Below are positions 28,953 through 37,450 of a stretch of DNA of 64,000 nt, piece by piece (within the stretch, counting starts at the first letter, position 1; every line of letters starts with the position of its first letter). A program made the translations under genes and the position numbers. Below the pieces are notes generated by a model that was not told the DNA's origin, did no database searches, and saw only the letters and a program-made list of their open reading frames with translations. Source of the stretch: Pseudarthrobacter sulfonivorans. GTDB lineage: Bacteria > Actinomycetota > Actinomycetes > Actinomycetales > Micrococcaceae. The stretch is from contig NZ_CP013747.1 in the NCBI RefSeq assembly GCF_001484605.1, forward strand, positions 2,418,001 through 2,482,000, written 5' to 3'.

Positions 28953-30222
28953 ATGCTGGCTGAAACCCAGGATGAGGATCAGATCATTGCCAGAGTCGCC
29001 GCGATCGACATTGGCAAGGCCGAACTCGTGTGTTGTGTCCGGGTCCCCGCGGAAGGGGACCGGAGGAAACGGTTGCAGGAGGTGTCCACGCACTCCACGA
29101 TGACGCGGTCGTTGATGGAGCTGGCCAACCATCTCGTGGACCTCCGGATCGAGCGGGTCGTGATGGAGGCGACTTCGGACTATTGGAAGCCGGTGTTTTA
29201 CCTCCTGGAGGCGCACGGGCTCGAGCCGTGGCTGGTCAACGCCCGCGACGTGAAGCATCTGCCGGGCCGGCCGAAGACGGACGTGCTCGATTCCGTGTGG
29301 CTGTGCAAGGTCGCCGAGCGGCAGATGCTGCGGCCCAGTTTCGTCCCGCCTGCCCCGATCCGCCGGCTGCGGGACCTGACCCGGTACCGCGCTGATCTGG
29401 TCGGAACCCGGACCGCGGAGAAGAACCGGGTCGAAAAACTCCTCGAGGACGCGTGCATCAAGCTCTCCGTCGTCGCTTCGGATATTTTCGGGGTGTCCGG
29501 GCGGGAAATGATGGCGGCGCTCATCGCCGGCGAACGGAACCCGAGTAGGCTCGCGCAGCTGGCCCGGACCCGGATGCGGGGGGAAGATCAGCGAACTTGA
29601 GGAGGCCTTCACCGGCCAATTTGATGACCACCACGCCTTCCTGCTGGCCCGGATGCTGGCAAGGATCGACGGCATCGATGCCGATATCGCCGCGGTCGAT
29701 GAACAGATCGAGGGGCAGTTGGCCCCTTTCGCGGCGGCAGCGGAACGCCTGGATGAGATCCCGGGCATCGGCCCCGTCGCTGCTGCCGCTATTATCGCCG
29801 AAATCGGGGTAGACATGACCCGGTTCCCGACCGCGGGGCACCTGTGTTCCTGGGCGAAGTTCTCCCCGGGCATCAACTCCTCCGCGGGGAAGACCAAGGG
29901 AAACGGCTCGACCGGACACGGCAACCGCTATCTCGCCCGGGTCCTGGGCGAGGCCGCCGTCGGGGCCAGCAAAACTCACACCTTTCTGGGCGAACGCCAC
30001 CAGAGGATCGCGCGGCGGCGGGGCAAGAAACGCGCTATCGTCGCCACCGGACGTTCCATCCTCGTGATCATCTGGCACCTGCTCCAAGACCCGGACGCCC
30101 GGTTCAACGACCTCGGCCCCGACTACTTCAGCCGCCGCACCGACCCCGAGAGCAGAAAACGAGGCCACATCCGCCAGCTCGAAGCCCTCGGCTACACCGT
30201 CACCCTCGCACCCGCAGCCTGA
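28953..30222 (+). pseudogene. IS110-family transposase, frame disrupted at a G6 tract
   Basis: Frame 1 (28953-29600) carries the RuvC-like DEDD domain: AAIDIGK, VVMEAT and PKTDVLDSVWLCK. The frame ends 18 bases after GGGGGG at 29578-29583. Reading five Gs instead of six continues as MRGKISELEEAFTGQF into the second frame, which runs to 30222 with IPGIGPVAAAAI and the Tnp domain FSPGINSSAGKTKGNGS, whose serine is intact. The restored protein would be 422 residues, a normal size. Either a point-inactivated copy, a sequencing error, or slippage-dependent expression. Confidence 0.85.
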
Positions 30223-30322
30223 CCCTACCCCGTCTTCATACCAACACCAACACCCGCCAGACCACGACGGAGTGCACCACAGTGCGCACCGACCGCGGTC
30301 ACGTCCCCTCCATTTTCGGACT

Positions 30323-30335
30323 AGTGAGAGAGCGT
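30323..30335. repeat. Displaced outer arm of the composite repeat
   Basis: AGTGAGAGAGCGT at 30323-30335 is the exact reverse complement of ACGCTCTCTCACT at 28608-28620. It stands directly at the modelled right end of the IS110 element and matches the position of AGTGAGAGAGGGT in copy B (43424-43436). Confidence 0.7.
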
Positions 30336-30353
30336 GCGGGTACCGTTTCCCCT

Positions 30354-31424
30354 ATGACCTGGACTGAACCCGAACACCGTATCCGCACCGCCGTCGTCGG
30401 CTATGGACTCTCAGGGAGCGTTTTCCACGCGCCGCTCATCGCGGCGGATCCCCGCTACGCGCTGGACGTGATCGCGACGTCCGACGCCGGCCGGCAGGCC
30501 GCCGCGACGCAGCGGTACACCGGCACCAAAACAGTGCCCGACGGCGATGCGGTCCTTGCGCTCGCCAGTGACCTTGATCTTGTGGTGCTGGGGACCCCGC
30601 CGGCCACTCACTTCCCGCTGGCGAAGGCCGCCCTGGAGGCCGGGCTGGATGTCGTGGTGGACAAGCCTTTCGCGGTCCGATCTGCCGAGGGGCAGGAACT
30701 GATCGCCCTCGCGGAGCGGCTGGGCCGGGTGCTCACGGTCTTCCAGAACCGGCGTTGGGACGGCGATTTCCTCACGGTCCGGAAATTGCTGGCCGGCGAA
30801 GCACTGGGCAGCGTGACCCGCTTTGAGTCCAGCTTCGAGCGCTGGTCCCCGGACATCTCCAAGGCGTGGAAAGCCAGCGCCACGGCGGCGGACGGCGGCG
30901 GCGTGCTGTTCGACCTGGGCACGCACCTTATCGACCAGGCGCTTTTGCTTTTCGGTCCAGCCGCCGTGGCCCACGCGGAACTGCAGGCGCGGCGTCCGCA
31001 CGAGAAGGTGGACGATGACGTTTTCCTGGTGCTCAACCACGACTCCGGGGTGACCAGCCACCTGAGCATGAACATGCTTTGCGCCCAGCAGGGCCCGCGC
31101 TTCCGCATTCTCGGAGCCACTGGCGCGTTCACCAAGCACGGGATCGACCCTCAGGAACCGTACATCGTTGCCGGCGGCAGCCCGCTGGACACTGAGTACG
31201 GCATTGAGGCACCGGAATGGGCAGGATCCCTGGGCCGCGACGGCCACCTCGATCCGCTGCCCACGGAACGAGGTGCCTACCCCGAGTTCTACCGGCTCCT
31301 GGCAGCCAAGATCGACGACGGCGGAACCGCCTCCGCGCTGCCCCTCCCGGTAGACCCGGCAGACGCCGTCGAGGTGCTGAAGATTATCGAATCAGCCCGG
31401 GCCTCCGAAACCGCCGGCTCTTGA
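30354..31424 (+). CDS. Gfo/Idh/MocA family oxidoreductase
   Basis: NAD(P)-dependent dehydrogenase, usually acting on sugars or cyclitols. The Rossmann motif VVGYGLSGSVFHAP starts near residue 14, and the family lysine motif is DKPFAVRSAEGQEL near residue 102 (usual EKPxA). The C-terminal half carries GGGVLFDLGTHLIDQALLLFG. 356 residues from the ATG at 30354; GYGxxGxxFHAP is typical of the YhhX/YvaA-like branch. The composite-repeat arm lies 18 bp upstream, so the IS110 element now separates this gene from whatever promoter originally preceded it. Confidence 0.9.
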   Translation: MTWTEPEHRIRTAVVGYGLSGSVFHAPLIAADPRYALDVIATSDAGRQAAATQRYTGTKTVPDGDAVLALASDLDLVVLGTPPATHFPLAKAALEAGLDVVVDKPFAVRSAEGQELIALAERLGRVLTVFQNRRWDGDFLTVRKLLAGEALGSVTRFESSFERWSPDISKAWKASATAADGGGVLFDLGTHLIDQALLLFGPAAVAHAELQARRPHEKVDDDVFLVLNHDSGVTSHLSMNMLCAQQGPRFRILGATGAFTKHGIDPQEPYIVAGGSPLDTEYGIEAPEWAGSLGRDGHLDPLPTERGAYPEFYRLLAAKIDDGGTASALPLPVDPADAVEVLKIIESARASETAGS

Positions 31425-31595
31425 AATTGCGTGAGGTGAGTCACTAATGTCACTTGTTGCGGGTGATACCGAATTGTTGGGCAGGTGTAGCCCGGAAGGA
31501 TCCGAGGCAAACAGCCGTCAGGATCGTGATCGATTGACTCTTGCCAGCGGCACCTGCGATCGCGTGGTGCCCGCCGGCAGAATTGGAGCAACACC

Positions 31596-33134
31596 ATGCA
31601 AAGATTCACCAAGCTTGTGGCGCCAATCGGGGCATTCGCCCTCGCCATTGGCCTTTCGACCGCCGCGGCTCCTGCGGCGTTATCGGCCAATGGACAGCCT
31701 GCCAAAACCGGAATGCAGGCAAATGCCCAAGCGGGAACCCAAACCTACATCGTCCTGTACAAGGCCAACGGGGTTTCCGGCAGGTCGCTTGCGGCTGTGC
31801 GGGACGCTGGCGGCACCGTGGTGCAGGCCTATCCGCAGATCGGTGTGGCTATCGTGAAGTCAGACCGAGGCGGCTTCGATGCGGCCCTGCGCGCGGCAGA
31901 CTCTTCCGTTAAGGGGGCCGCTTCCACAGCAGGCTTCGCCGTGGCTGTCGAAGACGACAACTCCGGTGCGGCTGTGGCGGCCATAGCACCCGGCACCCCG
32001 GCACCCGGTGACGACAACCTGGCCGCGCTCCAATGGGATATGGACCAGATCCAGGCCCCGGCGGCGGCGCGCGCCATCAACGGCGGCAGCGCCTCGGTGG
32101 TGGTGGGCGACATCGACACCGGACTGGACTACACGCACCCGGACCTGGCTCTGAATGTTGACTTCTCCAAGAGCGTTTCCTGCGTTGGCGGCGTCCCGGA
32201 CCAGACCCCGGCGGCCTGGATGGATAACAACGGCCACGGCACCCACACGGCCGGCACCATTGCCGCCGCGAAGAACGGCATCGGCATGGTGGGCGTTGCG
32301 CCCAACGTAAAGATTGCAGGGATCAAGGCCGGCAATGATGACGGCTTCTTCTTCCCCGAGGCCGTGGTCTGCGCCTTCATGTGGGCAGGATCGAACGGTA
32401 TCCAGGTCACCAACAACAGCTACTTTGCCGATCCCTGGCTCTTCAACTGCAAGAATGACCCCACCCAGCGGGCCATCTGGGAAGCCGAGCGCCGGGCCAT
32501 CAAGTTTGCCCAGCAAAACGGCACCACAATTGTGGCCTCGGCAGGCAATCAGTCAGACGACCTGGCTCATCCCACCCAGGATGTCACCAGCCCGGATAAC
32601 ACCACCCCGGTCACGCGCGACATCACCAACGCCTGCGCCGTGGTTCCGGTGGAAGTTCCCGGCGTGATCGGCGTGAGCGCCAACGGCAACAAGCTGATCA
32701 AGTCGTTCTACTCCAGCTACGGTGTGGGCGCCGTCAGCGTGATCGCGCCTGGTGGAGACTCGATCCTGCAGCAGACGGCGGCCGCCATTAACGGCCGCGT
32801 GCTCTCCGCTTGGCCGTCCGCCGCACCGTGCGCCAGCAGGGTGATCGACTCGAGCGGCGCCACGTACTGCTACCTGCAAGGCACATCGATGGCCGGACCT
32901 CACGTTGCCGGTGTCGCGGCGCTGGTGGTCAGCACCGGAGTCAGCAACCCGGGCACCGTGGCATCGCGGATCAACACCACCGCCGACAAGATGGACTGCC
33001 CGGCTGACATGAGTGTGTACGCCCCGTTCCCTGCAACGGACAACGGCGCACCTCAGGTGTGCCAGGGCGGTGCCGGCTACAACGGGTTCAACGGCCACGG
33101 CCAGGTGAACGCTCTCCGCGCGATCGGCGGCTAA
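31596..33134 (+). CDS. Secreted subtilisin-like serine protease (S8 family)
   Basis: 512 residues. Sec signal peptide MQRFTKLVAPIGAFALAIGL with cleavage near AAAPAALSA; an inhibitor-like propeptide (about residues 48-118, TYIVLYKANGVSG ... AVAVED); then the S8 catalytic domain with Asp174 in GDIDTG, His214 in NNGHGTHTAG, oxyanion Asn318 in ASAGN and Ser431 in GTSMAGPHVAG. Several paired cysteines fit an extracellular enzyme. GGAG lies 8 bases before the ATG. Monocistronic, ending at a large hairpin. It would release peptides that the nearby oligopeptide importer could take up (inference). Confidence 0.95.
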   Translation: MQRFTKLVAPIGAFALAIGLSTAAAPAALSANGQPAKTGMQANAQAGTQTYIVLYKANGVSGRSLAAVRDAGGTVVQAYPQIGVAIVKSDRGGFDAALRAADSSVKGAASTAGFAVAVEDDNSGAAVAAIAPGTPAPGDDNLAALQWDMDQIQAPAAARAINGGSASVVVGDIDTGLDYTHPDLALNVDFSKSVSCVGGVPDQTPAAWMDNNGHGTHTAGTIAAAKNGIGMVGVAPNVKIAGIKAGNDDGFFFPEAVVCAFMWAGSNGIQVTNNSYFADPWLFNCKNDPTQRAIWEAERRAIKFAQQNGTTIVASAGNQSDDLAHPTQDVTSPDNTTPVTRDITNACAVVPVEVPGVIGVSANGNKLIKSFYSSYGVGAVSVIAPGGDSILQQTAAAINGRVLSAWPSAAPCASRVIDSSGATYCYLQGTSMAGPHVAGVAALVVSTGVSNPGTVASRINTTADKMDCPADMSVYAPFPATDNGAPQVCQGGAGYNGFNGHGQVNALRAIGG

Positions 33135-33147
33135 CCCTGTCGAAGTC

Positions 33148-33227
33148 CGCCGGATTGGCAGTCATCCAACGCGTGCTGCTCCTTCGTCGCTTTGACGCAC
33201 GCTTACTGGATGGCTGCCAATCCGGCG
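33148..33227. terminator. Large stem-loop between convergent protease and ald genes
   Basis: CGCCGGATTGGCAGTCATCC starts at 33148 and its reverse complement (one T-G wobble in 21 bp) ends at 33227; the 38-nt loop carries a second stem GCGTGC/GCACGC. It sits between the two converging stop codons and probably acts as a bidirectional terminator. Its size is also compatible with a small mobile hairpin. Confidence 0.7.
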
Positions 33228-33274
33228 ATAAGTGCGCAGCGATTCCCGCGGTCGTTCTCGCACCATGGGGAGAG

Positions 33275-34393
33275 TTACGCGGAAACCAGCTCGTGCCAGT
33301 CCGAAACGAGGGGCAGGTTGTGCGCCTCGGAGACCGAGCGGTGAGCAACCTTTCCGCCGGCGATGTTGAGGCCGGCGGCGAGGGACGGGTCGCGGTCGAA
33401 GGCGGCCTTGACGCCCAGGTTGGCCAGGGCCACGGCGTAGCGCAGGGTGACGTTGGTCAGCGCGTAGGTGGAGGTGTTGGGTACGGCGCCCGGCATGTTG
33501 GCAACGCAGTAGAAGATCGTGTTGTGGACCTTGTACGTCGGTTCCTGGTGTGTGGTGGGGTGCGTGTCCTCGAAGCAGCCACCCTGGTCCACCGCGATGT
33601 CCACGAGCACGGAGCCGGGCTTCATGCGGGACACGAGTTCGTTGCTGACCAGCTTGGGGGCCTTGGCGCCGGGGATCAGGACGGAGCCGATGACGAGGTC
33701 GGCGTCGACGACGGACTTCTCGATCTCGTAGGAGTTGGAGGCAACTGTCTTGAGTCGGCCCTGGTACTGGGCGTCGAGCTCGCGGAGGCGGTTGATGTTG
33801 ATGTCCAGGATGGTGACGTCGGCGCCCAGGCCCAGGGCCATCGCGGCGGCATTGGTGCCGGCAACACCGGCGCCCAGGACAACCACCTTGGCCGGGCGGA
33901 CGCCCGGTACGCCGCCGAGCAACACGCCCTTGCCGCCGGCGGGTGCCATCAGGGAGGTGGCCCCGACCTGCACGGACAAACGGCCGGCAACCTCGGACAT
34001 GGGGGCCAGCAGCGGCAGCGTGCGGCCTTCCTGCACGGTCTCGTAGGCGATGGCGGTGACGCCGGAGTTGATGAGCGCTTGCGTGAGCTCCGGTTCGGCG
34101 GCGAGGTGGAGGTACGTGAAGAGGATCATGCCCTTGCGGAAGCGGTGGTACTCGGCCTTGATGGGTTCCTTGACCTTCATGACCATGTCGGCCCGGCCCC
34201 AGACGTCGTCGGCTTCGGCAACGATTTCGGCGCCGGCGATCGCGTATTCCTCGTCCGTGATCCCTGAGCCCAAGCCTGCGCCGCGCTCTACCAGGACCGT
34301 GTGGCCGTGGGTGCGGAACTCGTGAACGCCAGCAGCGGTGATGGCGACGCGGAATTCGTTGTTCTTGATCTCTTTGGGGACACCGATGATCAT
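33275..34393 (-). CDS. ald: Alanine dehydrogenase
   Basis: Converts L-alanine, NAD and water to pyruvate, NADH and ammonium, and the reverse. [19 protein letters not shown] opens the protein; active-site Lys75 (VKEP) and His96 (TYLHLA) are present, and the NAD motif [13 protein letters not shown] is near residue 170. 372 residues match family members of about 371. I chose the ATG at 34393 because GGAG lies 6 bases upstream; an ATG four codons earlier lacks a good RBS. Divergent from a PucR-type regulator resembling Bacillus AdeR, the known activator of ald. Confidence 0.95.
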   Translation of the reverse strand: MIIGVPKEIKNNEFRVAITAAGVHEFRTHGHTVLVERGAGLGSGITDEEYAIAGAEIVAEADDVWGRADMVMKVKEPIKAEYHRFRKGMILFTYLHLAAEPELTQALINSGVTAIAYETVQEGRTLPLLAPMSEVAGRLSVQVGATSLMAPAGGKGVLLGGVPGVRPAKVVVLGAGVAGTNAAAMALGLGADVTILDININRLRELDAQYQGRLKTVASNSYEIEKSVVDADLVIGSVLIPGAKAPKLVSNELVSRMKPGSVLVDIAVDQGGCFEDTHPTTHQEPTYKVHNTIFYCVANMPGAVPNTSTYALTNVTLRYAVALANLGVKAAFDRDPSLAAGLNIAGGKVAHRSVSEAHNLPLVSDWHELVSA

Positions 34394-34626
34394 TTGTGGC
34401 TCCATATTCTCGGGCCGGGTAGGCCCGAAATTGCGGGGGAAGTTGTGATTCCAGAATAAATCCGGTTGTGACCCAACTGACAGGAAAGCAGGGTTCGGGG
34501 CGCGTAAGCTCCCCGTGATTCCGGGAATTTCTGCTTTCGTGGGTCGACAAATGTTCAGCGTCAGGGCGTCAGGTGTCGCCTGCTGTTCGTTCGCCGGGAT
34601 GCCTGCCGGAGCAGTAGGGTTACCCC
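34394..34626. promoter_or_regulatory. Divergent ald / PucR regulator promoter region
   Basis: 233 bp. GTGATTCCAGAAT (34446-34458) and GTGATTCCGGGAAT (34515-34528) are near-identical direct repeats, spaced 69 bp apart, and are plausible binding sites for the divergent regulator. No strong hairpin is seen. Confidence 0.4.
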
Positions 34627-35844
34627 ATGCAGCAGGACGTGGAACAACTGGTGGAGCAGGTGGCGCAGAAGCTTGGCCGGGGGCTGTCGCTGGAGGACCT
34701 GGACGGCCTGCTGCTCGCTTACAGCTCCAACCAGTCCCACGCGGACCGGGTCCGGGTGAACTTTTTGTTGAGCAAGCGGGTCCCGGCCGATGTCAGCGCC
34801 TGGCAGCTTTCCCATGGCATCGCCACGGCGGTCCGCCCGGTAGCGATTCCCGCCAACCAGGAGCTCGGGATGCTGGGCCGGGTGTGCGTCCCCTTGATGG
34901 TGCGCGGTTTCCGCGTCGGCTACCTCTGGGTGCAGCAGGACTCGGCAGAGGAAAGTCCGACGGCGATCCTCTCCCAGTTGCCGGACGTGACCCCGGAGAT
35001 CGAGCTGCTTTCCGGCCTGCTGCTGGACTCCAACACCGCCGAGTCCGAGTTTCGGCGGGGCCGCGAACGCGAGTTCCTGGCCGCCTGTTCCGGCGAGGCC
35101 AACGCGGTGGCCGCCGTGGCGGGCTGGAAGGAAATCCAGGGCAAGGGGCCGTGGCAGATGGTCACGGTGCTCGACGCCGATGGCTGGGCCGGCGGCCCGG
35201 ATCCCATCGCTTCCACGCTGATCCACCGTTCAGCCGCCCTGCAGGCCACGGTGGGGGTGGACGTGGCGCTGTTCAGCGCCGGCACGGAAACCCATTCGGT
35301 GGTGCTGTTCCGTGAGTCGGTGGGCCGGGCCAACCATGCCCAGGTGCTGGTCCACTACCAGCTGGAGCTGGCCAAACGCTCGGGCCGGCCGGTGCACCGG
35401 ATCATCCTGGGCATCAGTGAGGGTTTTGCCAAGCCGCGCGAGCTTGCCGAGGCCTACCGGCAGTCCCGGCTGGCGGCGCAGGCGGCGGCTGTGGACCCCC
35501 AGCTCGGCGAGCTGGTGGACTGCCGTGCCACCGGGGTGTACCAGCTGCTGGCATCGGCGGGCGGGGGAGCCGGCGCCTGGGCTGACTCCGGGTCCGTCTA
35601 TGTGCGGACGCTGGAGGACCACGACCGTAACGATGAGCTTCTCCCTGTACTTGAGCTCATCTATGACAACGACGGCTCGGTCCAGGACGTGGCCACCAAA
35701 CTCCACCTGCACCGCAGCAGCATCTACAACCGGCTGGGCCGCATCCGGCAGCTCCTGGGCGTGGACCCGCTGAAGGGGATGCCCCGGCTGGAACTCCACG
35801 CTGCACTGAAGATGCGGCGCTGGGCGGCGCGCCCGCGGATCTAG
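34627..35844 (+). CDS. PucR/CdaR-family regulator, AdeR-like (probable activator of ald)
   Basis: 405 residues. The N-terminal two thirds form a sensory region without a recognised ligand. A GGDEF-like central segment (about 165-300) is followed by the C-terminal PucR helix-turn-helix: [35 protein letters not shown]. The divergent position next to ald parallels Bacillus subtilis adeR-ald, so alanine-responsive activation is a good inference. There is no sign of an additional target gene. Confidence 0.85.
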   Translation: MQQDVEQLVEQVAQKLGRGLSLEDLDGLLLAYSSNQSHADRVRVNFLLSKRVPADVSAWQLSHGIATAVRPVAIPANQELGMLGRVCVPLMVRGFRVGYLWVQQDSAEESPTAILSQLPDVTPEIELLSGLLLDSNTAESEFRRGREREFLAACSGEANAVAAVAGWKEIQGKGPWQMVTVLDADGWAGGPDPIASTLIHRSAALQATVGVDVALFSAGTETHSVVLFRESVGRANHAQVLVHYQLELAKRSGRPVHRIILGISEGFAKPRELAEAYRQSRLAAQAAAVDPQLGELVDCRATGVYQLLASAGGGAGAWADSGSVYVRTLEDHDRNDELLPVLELIYDNDGSVQDVATKLHLHRSSIYNRLGRIRQLLGVDPLKGMPRLELHAALKMRRWAARPRI

Positions 35845-35904
35845 CTCGCGCGCCGGGACTCAACACCCGGGACCCGCCCACCCCTGAGCCAGCTCACGAC
35901 GGGG

Positions 35905-36291
35905 CTAGGCCTGCTCTGGCTGCTCTGGCTTCTTCTGCCGGTCCAGCCAGGCCATGATGGCGGCCAGCCTGATCCGGCGGTGCGTGCCGCGGTATTCCAC
36001 GGGGATCTCGCCGCGATCGGTCATGTTGCGCAGGTACGTGTGGGAAATCCCGGCGAGTTCGGCCGCCTGGGAGGTGGTGAGCATTTCCTCCACGCTGCTG
36101 ACGGTCACCGCTTCGCCGCGGCCCAGCCGAGCGAGCAGGTCCACAACCGCGTCCCTCGCCTGGGGCGTCAGCCGGTGGACCGTGCCGTCCACGAACACGG
36201 TGATGTCGTTGCTGTCCTGGAGGGAACGCGCGAGGTTCAGGGCGTCGTCGGCGGGCAGGCCAGCCGTGACGCGTGGAGCTATCAGTGCCAT
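35905..36291 (-). CDS. Excisionase-type helix-turn-helix DNA-binding protein
   Basis: 128 residues. The C-terminal MerR/Xis-like HTH is at residues 68-120: EEMLTTSQAAELAGISHTYLRNMTDRGEIPVEYRGTHRRIRL. The N-terminal 60 residues (TVFVDGTVHRLTPQARDAVVDLLARLGRG) resemble the front part of antitoxins that pair with PIN toxins, yet no PIN gene follows; the next gene downstream is convergent. It may be an orphan antitoxin or a stand-alone regulator. Confidence 0.8.
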   Translation of the reverse strand: MALIAPRVTAGLPADDALNLARSLQDSNDITVFVDGTVHRLTPQARDAVVDLLARLGRGEAVTVSSVEEMLTTSQAAELAGISHTYLRNMTDRGEIPVEYRGTHRRIRLAAIMAWLDRQKKPEQPEQA

Positions 36292-36341
36292 GCCAGAAGC
36301 CTAACCCGCGCACTTCCGGGCGGCGGCGGTAAGCTCGCGGG

Positions 36342-37127
36342 ATGAAGCTCAGTGATGGCGAGGACATTGAATCCGGCGGGCTAGCGGGCAGGCTGTACCG
36401 CTCCGTGGCGCCAGCAGGCGATGTGCAGCGACCGACGTATGTCCTTCTCCACGGCATCGGCGTTTCCCACCGCTACTTCGCTCGGCTGCACCGGGAGCTG
36501 TCCCTCGCAGCCGACGTCTACTCCTTTGACCTCCCAGGGTTTGGCGACGCGCCCAAGCCCCGGCGCCAGGTGCCGGTGGGTGAGTATGTGGCTTTTGTGC
36601 GGGCAGCGCTTGCCGCCGCCGGCGTGACGTCCTGCGTGGTGATCGGGCATTCCATGGGAACCCAGCATGCCGTTGAACTCGCCCTGCAGGAGCCGGAGCT
36701 CGTGGACGCCGTGGTGCTGATGGGTCCCGTGGTGGACCCCCGCCGCAGGTCGGTTGCGCGGCAGGCGCTGGCGTTGACCCGCGACGCCATGTTCAGCGAG
36801 AGCCCGTCGGCGAATGCCATCGTCTTCGCGGACTATTTCCGGGCCGGCCCACGCTGGTACCTCACCGAGCTGCCAGTGATGATGCAGTATCCCCTTGAGG
36901 CCAGGATCCGCGGAATCAGCCAGCCGCTGCTGGTGTTGCGGGGCAGCAGGGACCCGGTGGCCGGGCCCGACTGGTGCCGTCGGCTGGCTTCCCAGGCCCC
37001 CCAGGGCAGCATGACGGAAATCTCCGGCCATGGCCACGTTTTCCAGCACACTGCCCCGGGACCAGCGGCCGCCGCGATCACCAGCTGGGCCCCTATTCGG
37101 CGTCGAGGTCCGTTTCCAGGAGCTTGA
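36342..37127 (+). CDS. Alpha/beta hydrolase
   Basis: 261 residues. Oxyanion HGIGVSHRYF near residue 37, nucleophile elbow IGHSMG with the serine near residue 104, acid in RGSRDPVAG, and histidine in SGHGHVFQHT near residue 235. A short lid separates the halves. No signal peptide; cytosolic esterase, epoxide hydrolase or C-C hydrolase are all possible. The last 35 bp overlap the end of the convergent HPr gene, so the C-terminal WAPIRRRGPFPGA may be a recent extension. Confidence 0.88.
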   Translation: MKLSDGEDIESGGLAGRLYRSVAPAGDVQRPTYVLLHGIGVSHRYFARLHRELSLAADVYSFDLPGFGDAPKPRRQVPVGEYVAFVRAALAAAGVTSCVVIGHSMGTQHAVELALQEPELVDAVVLMGPVVDPRRRSVARQALALTRDAMFSESPSANAIVFADYFRAGPRWYLTELPVMMQYPLEARIRGISQPLLVLRGSRDPVAGPDWCRRLASQAPQGSMTEISGHGHVFQHTAPGPAAAAITSWAPIRRRGPFPGA

Positions 37128-37371
37128 CCAGCGAATCCAGTGCCGCGTCGGCGCCGTCACCTTCAGCCCGGAGCACCACAACATCGCCCTTGGCGGCGCC
37201 CAGGGTCATCAGCGACAGGATGCTGGATGCGTCCAGTGCGTCGTCCTCCGGGTCGCCCTGCATGGCAATCGTGACCTCAACTCCCACGCCTCCGGCGGCT
37301 TCCGCAAACAGCGCGGCGGGGCGCGCGTGCAGGCCGGAGCGGCTGGCGATGGTGGCGATGCGTTCGGGCAT
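37093..37371 (-). CDS. ptsH: Phosphocarrier protein HPr
   Basis: A small cytosolic PTS phosphocarrier of 92 residues, taking phosphate from enzyme I and giving it to EIIA domains. The active-site histidine is His15 in SRSGLHARPAA; the regulatory-serine region is DASSILSLMTLGA. ATG at 37371 follows GGAGGAACA. It lies 79 bp after ptsI on the same strand, an inverted gene order compared with the common ptsH-ptsI. The 3' end overlaps the convergent hydrolase gene by 35 bp. Confidence 0.96.
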   Translation of the reverse strand: MPERIATIASRSGLHARPAALFAEAAGGVGVEVTIAMQGDPEDDALDASSILSLMTLGAAKGDVVVLRAEGDGADAALDSLVKLLETDLDAE

Positions 37372-37450
37372 TGTTCCTCCTGGTGGGTGCTTCTTTGTGG
37401 CTAGCGGCGGGCGGTGGGTCGAAGGCGGGCGGTTGGTACGAACCGGCCGG

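Larger units (their letters stand above)
28691..30322 (+). mobile_element. IS110-family insertion sequence (boundaries modelled)
   Basis: About 1.63 kb: a 260-bp non-coding left end, a DEDD/Tnp-type transposase frame broken once, and about 100 bp of right end. No terminal inverted repeats are seen, as expected for the IS110 group. The boundary model places a shared CT dinucleotide at 28691-28692 and 30321-30322. Removing the element joins the inner hairpin of the composite repeat to AGTGAGAGAGCGT, the missing outer arm. Aligning with copy B would allow a left edge as late as 28702. Inference from repeat architecture, not from a known empty site. Confidence 0.65.

Noticed and set aside
29844..30353. 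Oxidoreductase start far upstream, inside the IS110 element
   Set aside because: The extension is Arg/His/Pro-rich out-of-frame transposase sequence; the Rossmann motif starts right after the ATG at 30354.
35905..36291. Complete toxin-antitoxin pair
   Set aside because: Only the DNA-binding partner is present; no PIN or other toxin frame is on either side.
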